64,000 nucleotides of DNA. Source: Acetobacter sp. (GTDB lineage: Bacteria; Pseudomonadota; Alphaproteobacteria; Acetobacterales; Acetobacteraceae). Below, in pieces: positions 32,520 through 42,034 of this stretch. The notes under the pieces are model-generated. The model was not told the DNA's origin and made no database searches. It worked only from the letters and a program-made list of their open reading frames with translations. The translations under genes and the position numbers were made by a program. The stretch lies in NCBI RefSeq assembly GCF_022483985.1, contig NZ_JAKVME010000001.1, positions 372,001-436,000 of the forward strand, in the 5' to 3' direction. Position 1 is the stretch's first letter. Each line of letters begins with the position of its first letter.

Positions 32520-34060
32520 ACAATGCTCTGTCCATCGCCACCAGCGGGCTGGAAGGCACTCAGTACGCTCTTGGCGTGCTGTCACAGAACGTCTCCAACG
32601 CCAGTACGACTGGTTATGTGGAGGAAGTTGCAAACCTCAATTCCGCCGATACGACGGGGACGGGGTCCGGTGTCTCGATCGGACTGACAACGCGCAACGT
32701 CAACAATGCGCTACAGGGCAGTCTTTACACACAGAACGCCTCAGTCGCCGCGCTGACGGTAAAGAGCAATTCCCTTTCCGCCATTACGGCGCTTCAGGGA
32801 TCGACCAGCTCGGATTCAGGATCAAGCGCGACCCTGTCGGATGAGGTTGGCAATCTTTCGAATGCCATTACGTCGCTGATTTCAACGCCCTCCAATGCGA
32901 CGGCGAGAAGTAACGTCATCAGCAACGCGCAGGCGCTGACGGCATCCATCAATACTCTCTCGTCAGCCTATCAGTCACAGCGTCAGGCGGCACAGGATTC
33001 GATTGTTACCGAGGTTTCTTCGGTGAATACAGATCTGACAACGATCGGTGTTCTTTCGAAGCAGATCATGTCCCTTAAAGTGCAGGGCATGAGCACGGCC
33101 GATCTGGAAAACCAGCGTGCCGCCGCCATGTCCGACCTCTCTTCGTATCTGTCGGTGACGTATACGGAGACATCCAAAGGCGACATGCTGGTCAAGACAG
33201 CAGATGGAACGCAACTGCCAACCTATCCTAAGGATAGCAATAACAACAGCCTTTCGACCTATCCGACAACAAGTTCCAACAGCGAGGGAACGTCCACTCT
33301 GGAGCCCAGTTCGACCTGGCCCCTGACGACGGATGCTATAACCCTTACTGCGACCTCATCCATTACCGCTTCCGCAAACAGCAGCTATATTCCGGCCATT
33401 ACGCTGGTGGGCAGCACAACGGATCTGACGTCTCATCTGACGGGTGGTCAGCTTGGCGCCAATATCGACCTGCGGGATAATGTCTACCCAAAGATGCAGG
33501 CCCAGCTTGATTCCTTTTCCTCAACGCTCGCAACGCGATTCAATGATGAAGGAGTTGCGTTGTTCACCGACAGTTCCGGTAACGTGCCGGGAACAGACAC
33601 AACCTCCTCTTCGCCTTCGGGTATTGTAGGGTTTTCAAGTGTCATTCAGGTGAGCGCGACGCTGGCCGCTGATCCATCTCCATTGTCTGAAAATGGATCG
33701 ACAGATACCGCTCAGGCATTATTGCAGACTGCATTAGGGGCCGGTTCACCCACAGCACCCAGTTCGGGGCTGGGTGTCAATGGCAATATTTCCACCGGTT
33801 ATAACGGTAGTCAGACACTTGCCAATCTTGCGACCTCTCTGACATCCGCTCAGGCGCAGGTGGCGTCGTCGGTGACGGCCAGCCTTACAACTGCGACGTC
33901 CGTGCAGTCTTCATTGACCACAAAAGTCTCGAATGTTTCGGGGGTCAATGTGGATAATGAGATGTCCCACATCATTGCATTACAAAATGCCTATACAGCG
34001 AATGCAAAAATCATAACAGCCGTGAAGGATATGTTCACGGCGCTTCTGAATGCGGTGTAA
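32510..34060 (+). CDS. flgK: Flagellar hook-associated protein 1 FlgK
   Basis: Predicted 516-residue hook-filament junction protein HAP1. The N-terminal signature is LNNALSIATSGLEGTQYALGVLSQNVSNASTTGYVEEVANLN. The C-terminal end is VSGVNVDNEMSHIIALQNAYTANAKIITAVKDMFTALLNAV, a typical FlgK pairing of both termini. The internal segment LSKQIMSLKVQGMSTADLENQRAAAMSDLSSYLSVTY is also family-like. The ATG at 32510 is preferred over the frame start at 32462, with GGAG 9 bases upstream. The next gene begins 5 bases after the stop. The variable middle is Ser/Thr-rich like the other hook proteins here. Confidence 0.93.
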   Translation: MDLNNALSIATSGLEGTQYALGVLSQNVSNASTTGYVEEVANLNSADTTGTGSGVSIGLTTRNVNNALQGSLYTQNASVAALTVKSNSLSAITALQGSTSSDSGSSATLSDEVGNLSNAITSLISTPSNATARSNVISNAQALTASINTLSSAYQSQRQAAQDSIVTEVSSVNTDLTTIGVLSKQIMSLKVQGMSTADLENQRAAAMSDLSSYLSVTYTETSKGDMLVKTADGTQLPTYPKDSNNNSLSTYPTTSSNSEGTSTLEPSSTWPLTTDAITLTATSSITASANSSYIPAITLVGSTTDLTSHLTGGQLGANIDLRDNVYPKMQAQLDSFSSTLATRFNDEGVALFTDSSGNVPGTDTTSSSPSGIVGFSSVIQVSATLAADPSPLSENGSTDTAQALLQTALGAGSPTAPSSGLGVNGNISTGYNGSQTLANLATSLTSAQAQVASSVTASLTTATSVQSSLTTKVSNVSGVNVDNEMSHIIALQNAYTANAKIITAVKDMFTALLNAV

Positions 34061-34065
34061 AAGTC

Positions 34066-35172
34066 ATGAGCACATCTGTTGGTCTTTATGGAGCAAGCGG
34101 CACAGCTTATGTGTTGCAGCAGGCAGTCAGCACCCTGACTGACAAGCAGACAGCGCTAGTCTCACAGGCGACAACCGGCGTGGTGTCCGACACCTATGCC
34201 GGTCTGGGAGACCAGCGTGGGCAGGCGCTGAGTCTGCAACCTCAGATTACCGCAATTTCCACATGGCAGACCTCCATCACCGGTGCGCAGACGAACCTGA
34301 GCGTGACAGCGGGGGCTCTGACGCAGATCGTTGCGCTCAATACGACACTGCAAAATGACCTGTTGTCCCTGAAGGGAACGCTTGGACAGGATACTCTGGC
34401 GACTGTTGCAGAAAGCGCAAAGACGGCTCTGTCCGAACTGGGCGATTACCTGAATACCAAAGGTAGCAACGGCTATGTCTTCGCCGGGACTGACGTCAAC
34501 AATGCTCCGGTTTCCGATACAGGTGATCTGGCGAGCAGCACCCTTGCGACGGCCACTTCCGATGCGGTCAGTCAGCTTGATACGCTGGGAGCTTCCTCTG
34601 TTTTTGCAACAGCGACATCGTACGCCGCAAGTGGCGGAACGTACACTGATGCGTCCGGTGCAACGGTCAGCCTGTCCGTTTTCTCGTCTGCTCTGTCCAC
34701 AGATCCAAGTTCGGCAAAAAGCCTTGAAACAAAAGCAGTTGTCGGACAATCCTCTGTTGTTAATGTTGGAATGGTTGCCACGGAAGGAACAACGTCGGCG
34801 GATTCCACAACGACCGGCTCAGCCATTCGGGATTTGATGCGTAATCTGATGATTGTCGCATCTCTTGGAAGTGCTGATACGTCCAGCAGTAGTTTCTCAG
34901 ATCTTGTGACGCAGTTGACAACATCGACAGCTTCCGTGGGAACAACGCTGAGCAATCAGCAGAGTGCTGTCGGTCTTATGCAGAACTCGCTGACGGCTCA
35001 GTCGACGAACCTGTCTACAATGAGCAGCATGCTCACATCCCAGCTTGCCGATATCAAGGAAGTTGATATCGCGGCTGTTTCCGTGCAGACAGGGAATGTT
35101 CAGGATCAGCTTCTTGCGTCGTATACCCTGATCTCTGATCTCAAGAGTATGACGCTGGCAAACTACATATAA
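34066..35172 (+). CDS. flgL: Flagellar hook-associated protein 3 FlgL (flagellin-like)
   Basis: Predicted 368-residue HAP3. The N-terminus (VYVLQQAVSTLTDKQTALVSQATTG, AGLGDQRGQALSLQPQITAISTWQTSITGAQTNLSV) and the C-terminal helix (LSNQQSAVGLMQNSLTAQSTNLSTMSSMLTSQLADIKEVDIAAVSVQ...) have the flagellin-type coiled pattern, and GSNGYVFAGTDVNNAPV is the FlgL hallmark. With FlgK it joins hook to filament. It directly follows flgK and ends the plus-strand hook operon. The gene lies next to a BBP2 porin on the opposite strand. Confidence 0.9.
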   Translation: MSTSVGLYGASGTAYVLQQAVSTLTDKQTALVSQATTGVVSDTYAGLGDQRGQALSLQPQITAISTWQTSITGAQTNLSVTAGALTQIVALNTTLQNDLLSLKGTLGQDTLATVAESAKTALSELGDYLNTKGSNGYVFAGTDVNNAPVSDTGDLASSTLATATSDAVSQLDTLGASSVFATATSYAASGGTYTDASGATVSLSVFSSALSTDPSSAKSLETKAVVGQSSVVNVGMVATEGTTSADSTTTGSAIRDLMRNLMIVASLGSADTSSSSFSDLVTQLTTSTASVGTTLSNQQSAVGLMQNSLTAQSTNLSTMSSMLTSQLADIKEVDIAAVSVQTGNVQDQLLASYTLISDLKSMTLANYI

Positions 35173-35196
35173 TTGGTTTTCGTTGAGGGGTGTTCG

Positions 35197-35222
35197 CGGA
35201 AGGACGTTTAAAAGTCCTTTCG
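35197..35222. terminator. Hairpin between convergent flgL and porin genes
   Basis: CGGAAGGAC pairs with GTCCTTTCG (one G-U) around an 8-base loop, in the 57-bp gap between two converging genes. There is no T run, so it may be a weak or Rho-assisted terminator serving both strands. Confidence 0.5.
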
Positions 35223-35229
35223 CCGGGGC

Positions 35230-36492
35230 TCAGAAGCCAATCATGGCGTCTCCACCGAATGTGAACATTCCGCTGTTCCGATTGTCATTGAATGGTGTCG
35301 TGCCATTCAGCGACCGGTCGAACCTGACTTCCGGACGGATTGCGAAATATCCGTAGTCTTTGCTCAGCGATGTTTTGTAGGTTATGCCCAGCGTAAGTGC
35401 GCCATATGTAGTGCGGGGCGCGCTCTCCACAGGTGCTGAACGTCCTGCAATGGCATTCATATAACCTTCATTACTTAAAAAGCTGGCCACCATCAGCCCC
35501 GTATTGTCACGATAAATCTCGCCTCGATAATTAAAGGTCAGATTTTTCATGAAGTTCCAACTGAGATAAGAGACAAAGCTTTCTGTGTCGGCTCTCAATC
35601 CGTCATCGTGCATGTAATTGAATTCTCCCGTCACAATAATGGTGGGAGTAATTTTGTAGATGGCAGTCAGGTCATTCCAGAAACGTAAATCCTCATTGAC
35701 TCCGTGAGTAAAAGCAATACGTGAATCCTCGGAGCCAAAACGGCTTAACTCCGTTAGTGTGAGTTTCCCATGAGCCAGATTATTCAGTGTGATTCCCGCA
35801 TATCCGGCGGGAGCACTGTTGTTGTCGTTTCGACCAAAAGTGGTCTGATTACCGGTATCGATACCTGTGAGAACATCAATCATGGGGGTGACATGGATGG
35901 TGGCCATCATGCCCACATGCTGAAAGGGGACTGAATACTGACCCGTATAGCTGAATGTGTAGAATGGACGTGCTGTTGGATCAAAAGCCTCCAGCCCCAT
36001 GGGAGCCTGAAGAATGCCAGCATGCATATCGACACCCAGTCTGGTGAACCAGGGGAGATGGGCGTCAAGCTGGGCATGTGAGGGAATGATCTGGTAACGC
36101 GAGTTGAAAGCCCGGTCTGAAATGCCGAGAAGGTGGTAATATCGGGAGTCCGAACCGTAAGAAGCTTCAAGAGTAAAACCGAAGCTATACCCGTTGGTCG
36201 TTGTGTCGATGCCGTGCGCCAGAGTCAGGGCAAACTGATTGAGCTGGGCCTGATTGGCATGATCGCCAATGAAGTTTCCAAAATTGATGCCATTGTCTGG
36301 CCTTGCGGGATTAGCGGTAATGCCGCCATCCATGCGACCAGACAAAGTTATGGCTCGCCACCATTCTTCGAAACCCGCTGCTTCAGTGTTTTTGGTAAAT
36401 AATGGAATGGCAGCGTAGCCTGAAACGGAGCCTTCCATTGTCAGGCAGGCCAATGCCGGAAGAAGAACTGATTTCCACTTTGACAACGGCAT
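35230..36492 (-). CDS. Outer-membrane beta-barrel porin, BBP2/OmpL-like
   Basis: Predicted 420-residue outer-membrane porin. A signal peptide (LSKWKSVLLPALACLTMEGSVSGYAA) is followed by amphipathic strands: LSGRMDGGITANPARPDNGINFGNFIGDHANQAQLNQFALTLAH near the N-terminus, LGVDMHAGILQAPMGLEAFDPTARPFYTFSYTG in the middle, and a C-terminal strand FTFGGDAMIGF with a terminal Phe. These, and especially the FGNFIGDHANQAQLNQ-type pattern, resemble the BBP2 (putative beta-barrel porin-2) family. It forms a channel for an unknown small solute. It is a single-gene unit, convergent with the flagellar operon and not obviously related to it. Confidence 0.8.
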   Translation of the reverse strand: MPLSKWKSVLLPALACLTMEGSVSGYAAIPLFTKNTEAAGFEEWWRAITLSGRMDGGITANPARPDNGINFGNFIGDHANQAQLNQFALTLAHGIDTTTNGYSFGFTLEASYGSDSRYYHLLGISDRAFNSRYQIIPSHAQLDAHLPWFTRLGVDMHAGILQAPMGLEAFDPTARPFYTFSYTGQYSVPFQHVGMMATIHVTPMIDVLTGIDTGNQTTFGRNDNNSAPAGYAGITLNNLAHGKLTLTELSRFGSEDSRIAFTHGVNEDLRFWNDLTAIYKITPTIIVTGEFNYMHDDGLRADTESFVSYLSWNFMKNLTFNYRGEIYRDNTGLMVASFLSNEGYMNAIAGRSAPVESAPRTTYGALTLGITYKTSLSKDYGYFAIRPEVRFDRSLNGTTPFNDNRNSGMFTFGGDAMIGF

Positions 36493-36813
36493 TGCGAATC
36501 CTGTCTCGTGCAGAAATATATTGATGAATGGGGTGTGTGATTTCAGTATAATGTGACGTTATTTATTATTGTATTTGAAATGAAATTAAAATATCTTTTA
36601 ATAAGATATAGACGGAGAAGTCGAGGCGGACATTCCTGTCGTTTTTTTAATAGAAACGTACACTCGCAATTTCGTAAATACATAAGAATTTTAATGTATT
36701 ATACTGACTGTAGCGTCAGGTCATGGAGGTCGGATTAAAAAACCGCTCAGGATAACGACAGTGACTGCGTCTGTTCTCCTGCCAGCAAGGACAGACGCTT
36801 TTGTGATTCTGGG
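36493..36813. other. Intergenic gap with one hairpin
   Basis: This 321-bp stretch should contain the porin promoter at its left end. Near its right end GCGTCTGT (36767) pairs with ACAGACGC (36798) and TTTT follows on the plus strand, only 15 bases beyond the ftsY stop. It might terminate ftsY, but the T run is on the wrong side for that gene. No gene is supported. Confidence 0.4.
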
Positions 36814-37773
36814 CTATTCAGAAACCGACTGCTCGGCGCTTTCTTCTGCACTTGTCGTCGAAATCTCGGTTTTGCCAACAAGACCCCGGGCGAATTCCTG
36901 CGCCGAAAAAGGACGCAGATCCTCGGCTTTCTCTCCGACACCAACGGCATGGATCGGCAGTTTGAACTGGTCTGCGAGCGCGACCACGATACCACCACGA
37001 GCCGAGCCGTCCAACTTGGTCACGATCAAACCTGTGACGTTCACTAGTTCGCGGAAGACACGCACCTGTTCAATAGCGTTCTGTCCGGTCGTCGCATCGA
37101 GCACCAGAATGACGGAGTGGGGCGCAGTCTCGTCAAACTTCTTCATCACACGGATGATCTTGGCCAGTTCCTCCATGAGAGCGCCCTTGTTGTGCAGGCG
37201 TCCGGCCGTGTCGATCAGAAGCAGGTCCGCGCCTTCTTCCTTGCCGCGCTTGAGGGCTTCGAAAGCAAGTCCCGCAGCATCGGCCTCAGGCTTGCCGGCA
37301 ATGACCGGCACGCCCGTCCGCTCGCCCCAGACCTGAAGCTGCTCGACTGCGGCGGCACGGAAGGTGTCGCCCGCCACCATGATGACTTTCTTGCCCTGCT
37401 CGCTGAAATAGCGGCCCAGCTTGCCGATGGTGGTGGTCTTGCCGGTGCCGTTGACACCAACCATCAGCATGACATGGGGTTTGAGATCCGGGTTCGGCTC
37501 GAACGGGATCGCCACAGGCGTCAGAACGTGCGCGATTTCATCCGCCAGTGTCTGCCGGACTTCGTCATCGGTCACTTCCGTCCCGAAACGGGTGCTGCGG
37601 AAGGATTCGATGACGCGCTCAGCCACTTCCGGGCCGAGATCAGCGGCGATCAGGTGTTCTTCCAGATCTTCCAAGGCCGCTTCATCAAGCTTGCGCTTGG
37701 TAAAGACACTGCTGAGTTTCTGGGTGGAGCGCGACAGCCCCTGCTTGAGACGGGAGAAAAATCCGAGTGCCAT
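36814..37773 (-). CDS. ftsY: Signal recognition particle receptor FtsY
   Basis: Predicted 319-residue SRP receptor GTPase, which docks ribosome-nascent-chain-SRP complexes at the membrane for co-translational insertion. N-domain helices occupy the first 90 residues. The G domain has P-loop GVNGTGKTTTIGKLG (residues 106-120), the insertion box IMVAGDTFRAAAVEQL, DTAGRLHNKGALMEEL, TKLDGSARGGIVVALA and the terminal GVGEKAEDLRPFSAQEFARGL. The acidic A-domain of enteric FtsY is absent, usual in alphaproteobacteria. It begins 2 bases after the mtaB stop; the GGAG for its start is inside mtaB. The dapF-mtaB-ftsY order is typical of this class. Confidence 0.96.
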   Translation of the reverse strand: MALGFFSRLKQGLSRSTQKLSSVFTKRKLDEAALEDLEEHLIAADLGPEVAERVIESFRSTRFGTEVTDDEVRQTLADEIAHVLTPVAIPFEPNPDLKPHVMLMVGVNGTGKTTTIGKLGRYFSEQGKKVIMVAGDTFRAAAVEQLQVWGERTGVPVIAGKPEADAAGLAFEALKRGKEEGADLLLIDTAGRLHNKGALMEELAKIIRVMKKFDETAPHSVILVLDATTGQNAIEQVRVFRELVNVTGLIVTKLDGSARGGIVVALADQFKLPIHAVGVGEKAEDLRPFSAQEFARGLVGKTEISTTSAEESAEQSVSE

Positions 37774-37775
37774 GA

Positions 37776-39083
37776 TTATACGATCTCCGCCACAAGCCCT
37801 TTTTCGTCAACCGCTACCGGACGCAGAACTTCAATGCGTCCCATCTCCGACTGACCGTGGGCCAGTCGAACAGGGGCAAATTCCTCGCTGTGACCGCTTT
37901 CCGGCGTTTCCATCAGCACGCGCAGTTCACGGCCAAGAAGGCTCCTGAAATAATTCTGCGCCGACTGTTCGCCAACAGCGCGGACCCGGGCGGCACGAGC
38001 CTTGCGTTCGACAACCGGCACGGCAGGCATCTTGGCGGCAGGGGTGCCGGGACGGGCGCTGTAGGGAAAGACGTGGAGATAGGGCAGGGCGGCCTGCTCA
38101 AGGAAAGACAGCGTCTCCCCGAACAGCACTTCATCCTCGGTGGGAAAACCGGCGATCAGGTCAGCACCAATGCCGATCTCGGGGCGGATCGAGCGAGCGC
38201 GTTCAATGACAGATGCTGCATCCGCGACCAGATGACGTCGCTTCATCCGCTTCAGGATCATGTCTGACCCGGCCTGCAAGGAAAGATGCAGGTAGGGCAT
38301 GAAGCGTGGTTCGTTTTCCAGCAGACGCCAGATATCTTCGTCGATCTCCACCGGATCGACGGAGGACAGCCTCAGCCGTTCCAGTTCAGGCACCAGTGCA
38401 AGCAGGCGGCGGCACAACTGACCGAGTTGCGGCGTTCCGGGCAGATCGTCTCCCCATGAGGTGATGTCCACGCCTGTCAGCACGACTTCACGGTACCCGG
38501 ATGCAACGAGGGCGCGCACCTGTTCGACCACCACACCGACCGGAACGGAGCGTGACGGGCCGCGTCCATAGGGAATGATGCAGAAGGTGCAGCGGTGGTC
38601 ACAGCCCTGCTGCACCTGCACGAAGGCGCGAGTACGTCCGGAGAACTCCGTCACCAGATGAGCGGCGGTCTCCTTGGCGGCCATGATGTCGGACACGGCA
38701 TTGCCGGACCTGAGGGCAGGGAGGCTCCAGCTTTCGGCCTTCAGCTTGTCCTCGTTGCCGAGCACGCGCGTCACGCCGGGAATGGACGCCCAGCGGTCCG
38801 GATTGATCTGCGCGGCGCAGCCTGTCACGACGATGCGCGCATCCGGACGCTCGCGATGAGCGCGACGGATGGCCTGCCGCGCCTGCCGCTCAGCTTCATT
38901 CGTGACGGCGCAGGTGTTGACGATGATGACATCCTCCAGCGCAGCCGCGTGGCCTCGCATCACCTCACTCTCATAGGTGTTGAGGCGGCAGCCGAAGGTC
39001 AGGATATCCACGCCCTGTGTCGGGTTGTCCCGTGTTGAATTGGGCGTGTCGTCCACCGGCATGTCCGGAGGGGTGTCAGTCAT
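37776..39083 (-). CDS. mtaB: tRNA (N6-threonylcarbamoyladenosine-37) methylthiotransferase MtaB
   Basis: Predicted 435-residue radical-SAM enzyme that adds a methylthio group to t6A37 of tRNAs reading ANN codons. The N-terminal UPF0004 domain begins VDILTFGCRLNTYESEVMRGHA and includes IIVNTCAVTNEAERQARQAIRR and IVVTGCAAQ (cluster Cys residues). The radical-SAM motif is VQQGCDHRCTFCIIPYGRGPSRS (CxxxCxxC). It then has GSDMILKRMKRRH and the TRAM region at the C-terminus. The CRLN start separates MtaB from MiaB (CQMN). It overlaps dapF by 4 bases and is followed by ftsY after 2 bases. Confidence 0.93.
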   Translation of the reverse strand: MTDTPPDMPVDDTPNSTRDNPTQGVDILTFGCRLNTYESEVMRGHAAALEDVIIVNTCAVTNEAERQARQAIRRAHRERPDARIVVTGCAAQINPDRWASIPGVTRVLGNEDKLKAESWSLPALRSGNAVSDIMAAKETAAHLVTEFSGRTRAFVQVQQGCDHRCTFCIIPYGRGPSRSVPVGVVVEQVRALVASGYREVVLTGVDITSWGDDLPGTPQLGQLCRRLLALVPELERLRLSSVDPVEIDEDIWRLLENEPRFMPYLHLSLQAGSDMILKRMKRRHLVADAASVIERARSIRPEIGIGADLIAGFPTEDEVLFGETLSFLEQAALPYLHVFPYSARPGTPAAKMPAVPVVERKARAARVRAVGEQSAQNYFRSLLGRELRVLMETPESGHSEEFAPVRLAHGQSEMGRIEVLRPVAVDEKGLVAEIV

Positions 39084-39916
39084 TTTGGATAGGCCTCGAG
39101 ATCGACGGTCCCTTCAAAGGCAAGCTGGGCGGGACCGGTCATCAGCACATGATCGTCGGCATCCCATGCGATAACCATCTCCCCGCCGTCAACCTCTACT
39201 GTCATCCGGCGTTCACCCAGCCCACGCCGGGCCGCGTTCACGACGGCCGCGCAGGCCCCGGAACCGCAGGCGAGTGTGAAGCCCGCGCCACGTTCCCAGA
39301 CCCGCAGCCGCATCCGGTCCGGGGCATCGATGCGGGCGAAGCCGATATTGGCACGCTCAGGAAAAAGGGGATCGATTTCCAGAGCGGGGCCGCGTTCCGC
39401 TTTGGCTAGATCCTGCACGAAGAAGGTTGCATGCGGATTGCCCATCGACAGGGCCGCAGGTTCACCCGCAAGCGGGAGCCGGAGTGTATCGGCTGGGTGC
39501 GCCAGGGGGACAGCCTGCCAGTCAGTCCTGGGGCGTCCCATGTCAACCGTGACGACAGCCCCTTGCGTTCCGTTGCGGGAGAGCATCTGCGCCCGAAGGA
39601 GACCGTTTTGCGTCTGAAGAATCAGAGTGTCGGTCTGGAGTTCCTCGCCAATCAGGCTGGCGACGCAACGGGAGGCGTTTCCGCATGCGCCTGCCTCGCT
39701 CCCGTCAGGATTGAAGAAGCGCACAAAGACGGAGGCTTTGCTGTCTGACGGTCCGGAGAGAGTGACGAACTGATCACAGCCGATTCCGCGTCTGCGATCG
39801 GCCAGCGCGGCTATGCGGGCGGGTGTCAAGTCCAAAGAGGCCGATCTTTCGTCAACAATGACGAAGTCGTTCCCCAATCCATGCATCTTGTGAAAAAATG
39901 TCTTCATATGTGGCAT
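39080..39916 (-). CDS. dapF: Diaminopimelate epimerase
   Basis: Predicted 278-residue epimerase interconverting LL- and meso-diaminopimelate for lysine and peptidoglycan. The family start FHKMHGLGNDFVIVDER is present. The two catalytic cysteines are seen: GACGNASRCVA in the N-terminal half and TLACGSGACAAVVNAARRG in the C-terminal half. FFNPDGSEAGACGN and SMGNPHATFFV are other conserved blocks. Either ATG at 39916 or the one at 39907 (MKTFFHK) may be used; neither has a strong ribosome binding site. First gene of the dapF-mtaB-ftsY operon. Confidence 0.95.
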   Translation of the reverse strand: MPHMKTFFHKMHGLGNDFVIVDERSASLDLTPARIAALADRRRGIGCDQFVTLSGPSDSKASVFVRFFNPDGSEAGACGNASRCVASLIGEELQTDTLILQTQNGLLRAQMLSRNGTQGAVVTVDMGRPRTDWQAVPLAHPADTLRLPLAGEPAALSMGNPHATFFVQDLAKAERGPALEIDPLFPERANIGFARIDAPDRMRLRVWERGAGFTLACGSGACAAVVNAARRGLGERRMTVEVDGGEMVIAWDADDHVLMTGPAQLAFEGTVDLEAYPK

Positions 39917-40095
39917 TTAGGCCAAAAATCCCCGGAATGCACGGTTTTGTGCGAAAAATTTAAAGGGAAAATGGGGTTGGGGGGACTTCTTAAATTTTTT
40001 TTGAATGACATTTTAATGCTGGTTTATTATTAAATGTCCTGAATAAGAAATACTTTGACGTAAAACTTCTTCGAGAGAACGGACGCTCTTCCTCC

Positions 40096-41943
40096 ATGCC
40101 CCAATGCCCGACGTTTTTCCGCCGGACCAGCTATTCCCTCACTTTCCTGCTTTGTGCAGGGGCAGCCTTTTCCCCTCTCGCAGCTTATGCTGACGAGCAG
40201 AGTGAATCGCTGGAGCTCATGCAGCAACAGATTGCACGAATTCAGCAACAGCAGGCGCAGCTTACCAAAGCCCTGATGGGCCTTCAGAAGCAGCTCGTTG
40301 CGAGAAAGGCGGCCGCGACAGATCACACGACGAGCCATGCCGGTCTGAGCAAGGCCACGCGTCAGAAGATCATGACAGCCAATAACGAGGCCGTGCCTGT
40401 TCCGGAAACGGAAATCGAAGAGCCGGTGCATGCAGCATCGCGCAGGCATGAACCGGAGGCGCACCCGAGTTTCGTCACGGATGACGTGCCGACGATCAAG
40501 ACGGTGACCGCGCATCGTGCAGAAGACACGATCGTACACACGGCTGAAAACGGGGTCGGTCCGCATCCGCGTGAAACAGTGGGCGCGCAGGCCGCCGGCG
40601 CCGTGGGTGATCACGGTGTTTTCCATGTCGGGCCGGTGACGATTGCGCTCGGCGGGTTTGTTGACACCGCAACGGTCCTGCAGAACCGTCAGATGTCAAC
40701 AGGCACCTTCACGTTCTGGTCCGGTCTGCCTTACAGAAATAGTCCGAATTATCACACCAACAGCTTTGAAGGGGGAGCGCGGTATAGTCGCCTTTCCCTT
40801 ATGCTGAGGGGAAATATCGATCAGTACGAAACTATTTCAGGTTTCTTTGAGACTGATTTCGGCGCGGGCGCGGCCACGACTAACGCTTATGAGAGCAACA
40901 GCTACTCGCCGCGTCTCCGACAGGCTTACCTTGTTTATGACAACAGCAGGGAGAACTTCCATTTTCTTGCTGGTCAGGCCTGGAGCATGCTGACTCCCGG
41001 CCGTATCGGTATCGTGCCGCGACAGGAAAGCCTGCCGGAAACGATCGACGCCGCAATGCTGGCTGGCCAGACCTGGGCGCGTCAGTGGCAGGTTCGCATC
41101 ACGCAGGATTTCTTCAAACACAAGCTCTGGCTTGGCCTGTCCATCGAGAATCCGCAGACCCTGTATGACACGACGGGCTTTACAACGCAGGGGGATGAAA
41201 GGGTTGTTCTCCCTGGCGGTCAGGTGGCGACAATCAACAAGGATGGCACGGGCCTGACCAATAACGGGCCGTTCTCGAACGAAATCGCGCCGGATGTGAT
41301 CGCAAAAATCGCCTATGATCCGAGCTGGGGCCATTACGAAATCGAAGGGATTGCTCACTTTGCCCATGACCGGGTGTCTTGGGAGGGTGGCGGTCACAAC
41401 TACACCGTGCCCACCGGCGGCGGCGGCGGCTCCATGATCCTGCCGATCATTCCCCAAAAAGTTGAAGTGCGTATCGCGGGGCTGGCGGGATATGGAATCG
41501 GACGATACGGCTCGGTTCTCCTGCCTGACGCGACGATCAATGCTCAGGGCAAGCCTCAGCCGCTATTCTCGGCGCAGGGCACGGCGGGCATCATTGCCCA
41601 CCCCAACCCGAGATTTGATGTGTATGGCTATTTTGGAACGCAGTGGGCCGGTCGTAACTATTCGACGCTGAACGGTTCGGCGTATGGTTATGGCAACCCG
41701 AACGCACTCAATACGGGCTGCAACATCGAAATGTCCTCGATGCCCTGCACGGCTAACATCCATAATGTCATGGAAGGCACGATCGGTGCCTGGTGGCGCT
41801 TTTTCAAGGGGCGGTTCGGGACGGTCGAATTCGGAACCCAGCTTGCTTACTCTCGCGTACAGGCGTGGGAAGGCGTGGGTGGCAAGCCGCATACATCCGA
41901 AAGCCAGATATTCTTTGATTTCCGATATTTGCCATTTCAGTAA
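40096..41943 (+). CDS. DcaP-like outer-membrane porin with N-terminal coiled coil
   Basis: Predicted 615-residue outer-membrane porin. A signal peptide ends near AAYADEQ. Residues about 40-75 are a Gln-rich coiled coil (LELMQQQIARIQQQQAQLTKALMGLQKQL). A long, probably disordered linker rich in Ala, Glu and His follows to about residue 170. The barrel starts around VGPVTIALGGFVDTATVL, with MLRGNIDQYETISGFFETDFGA and RLRQAYLVYDNSRENFHFLAGQAWSML. DcaP-type trimeric porins have this layout of periplasmic coiled coil plus barrel. The C-terminus ends FDFRYLPFQ, so the usual terminal aromatic is one residue from the end. A terminator follows at 41966. The solute is unknown. Confidence 0.75.
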   Translation: MPQCPTFFRRTSYSLTFLLCAGAAFSPLAAYADEQSESLELMQQQIARIQQQQAQLTKALMGLQKQLVARKAAATDHTTSHAGLSKATRQKIMTANNEAVPVPETEIEEPVHAASRRHEPEAHPSFVTDDVPTIKTVTAHRAEDTIVHTAENGVGPHPRETVGAQAAGAVGDHGVFHVGPVTIALGGFVDTATVLQNRQMSTGTFTFWSGLPYRNSPNYHTNSFEGGARYSRLSLMLRGNIDQYETISGFFETDFGAGAATTNAYESNSYSPRLRQAYLVYDNSRENFHFLAGQAWSMLTPGRIGIVPRQESLPETIDAAMLAGQTWARQWQVRITQDFFKHKLWLGLSIENPQTLYDTTGFTTQGDERVVLPGGQVATINKDGTGLTNNGPFSNEIAPDVIAKIAYDPSWGHYEIEGIAHFAHDRVSWEGGGHNYTVPTGGGGGSMILPIIPQKVEVRIAGLAGYGIGRYGSVLLPDATINAQGKPQPLFSAQGTAGIIAHPNPRFDVYGYFGTQWAGRNYSTLNGSAYGYGNPNALNTGCNIEMSSMPCTANIHNVMEGTIGAWWRFFKGRFGTVEFGTQLAYSRVQAWEGVGGKPHTSESQIFFDFRYLPFQ

Positions 41944-41965
41944 ATATGGCTGCATACAGCATACG

Positions 41966-41998
41966 CGGGCGCTCCTCTCCGGGCGCCCGTTGTTTTTT
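41966..41998 (+). terminator. Rho-independent terminator of the DcaP-like gene
   Basis: CGGGCGC pairs with GCGCCCG around a 10-base loop, followed by TTGTTTTTT. It lies 22 bases after the porin stop and about 40 bases before the helicase start. Confidence 0.85.
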
Positions 41999-42034
41999 AT
42001 GAGCTGAAGCTGGCTTTTCCCGAGATTTCTCTCT

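Noticed and set aside
36553..36738. 61-codon plus-strand frame upstream of ftsY's end
   Set aside because: AT-rich, no ribosome binding site, no similarity; sits in the porin promoter region.
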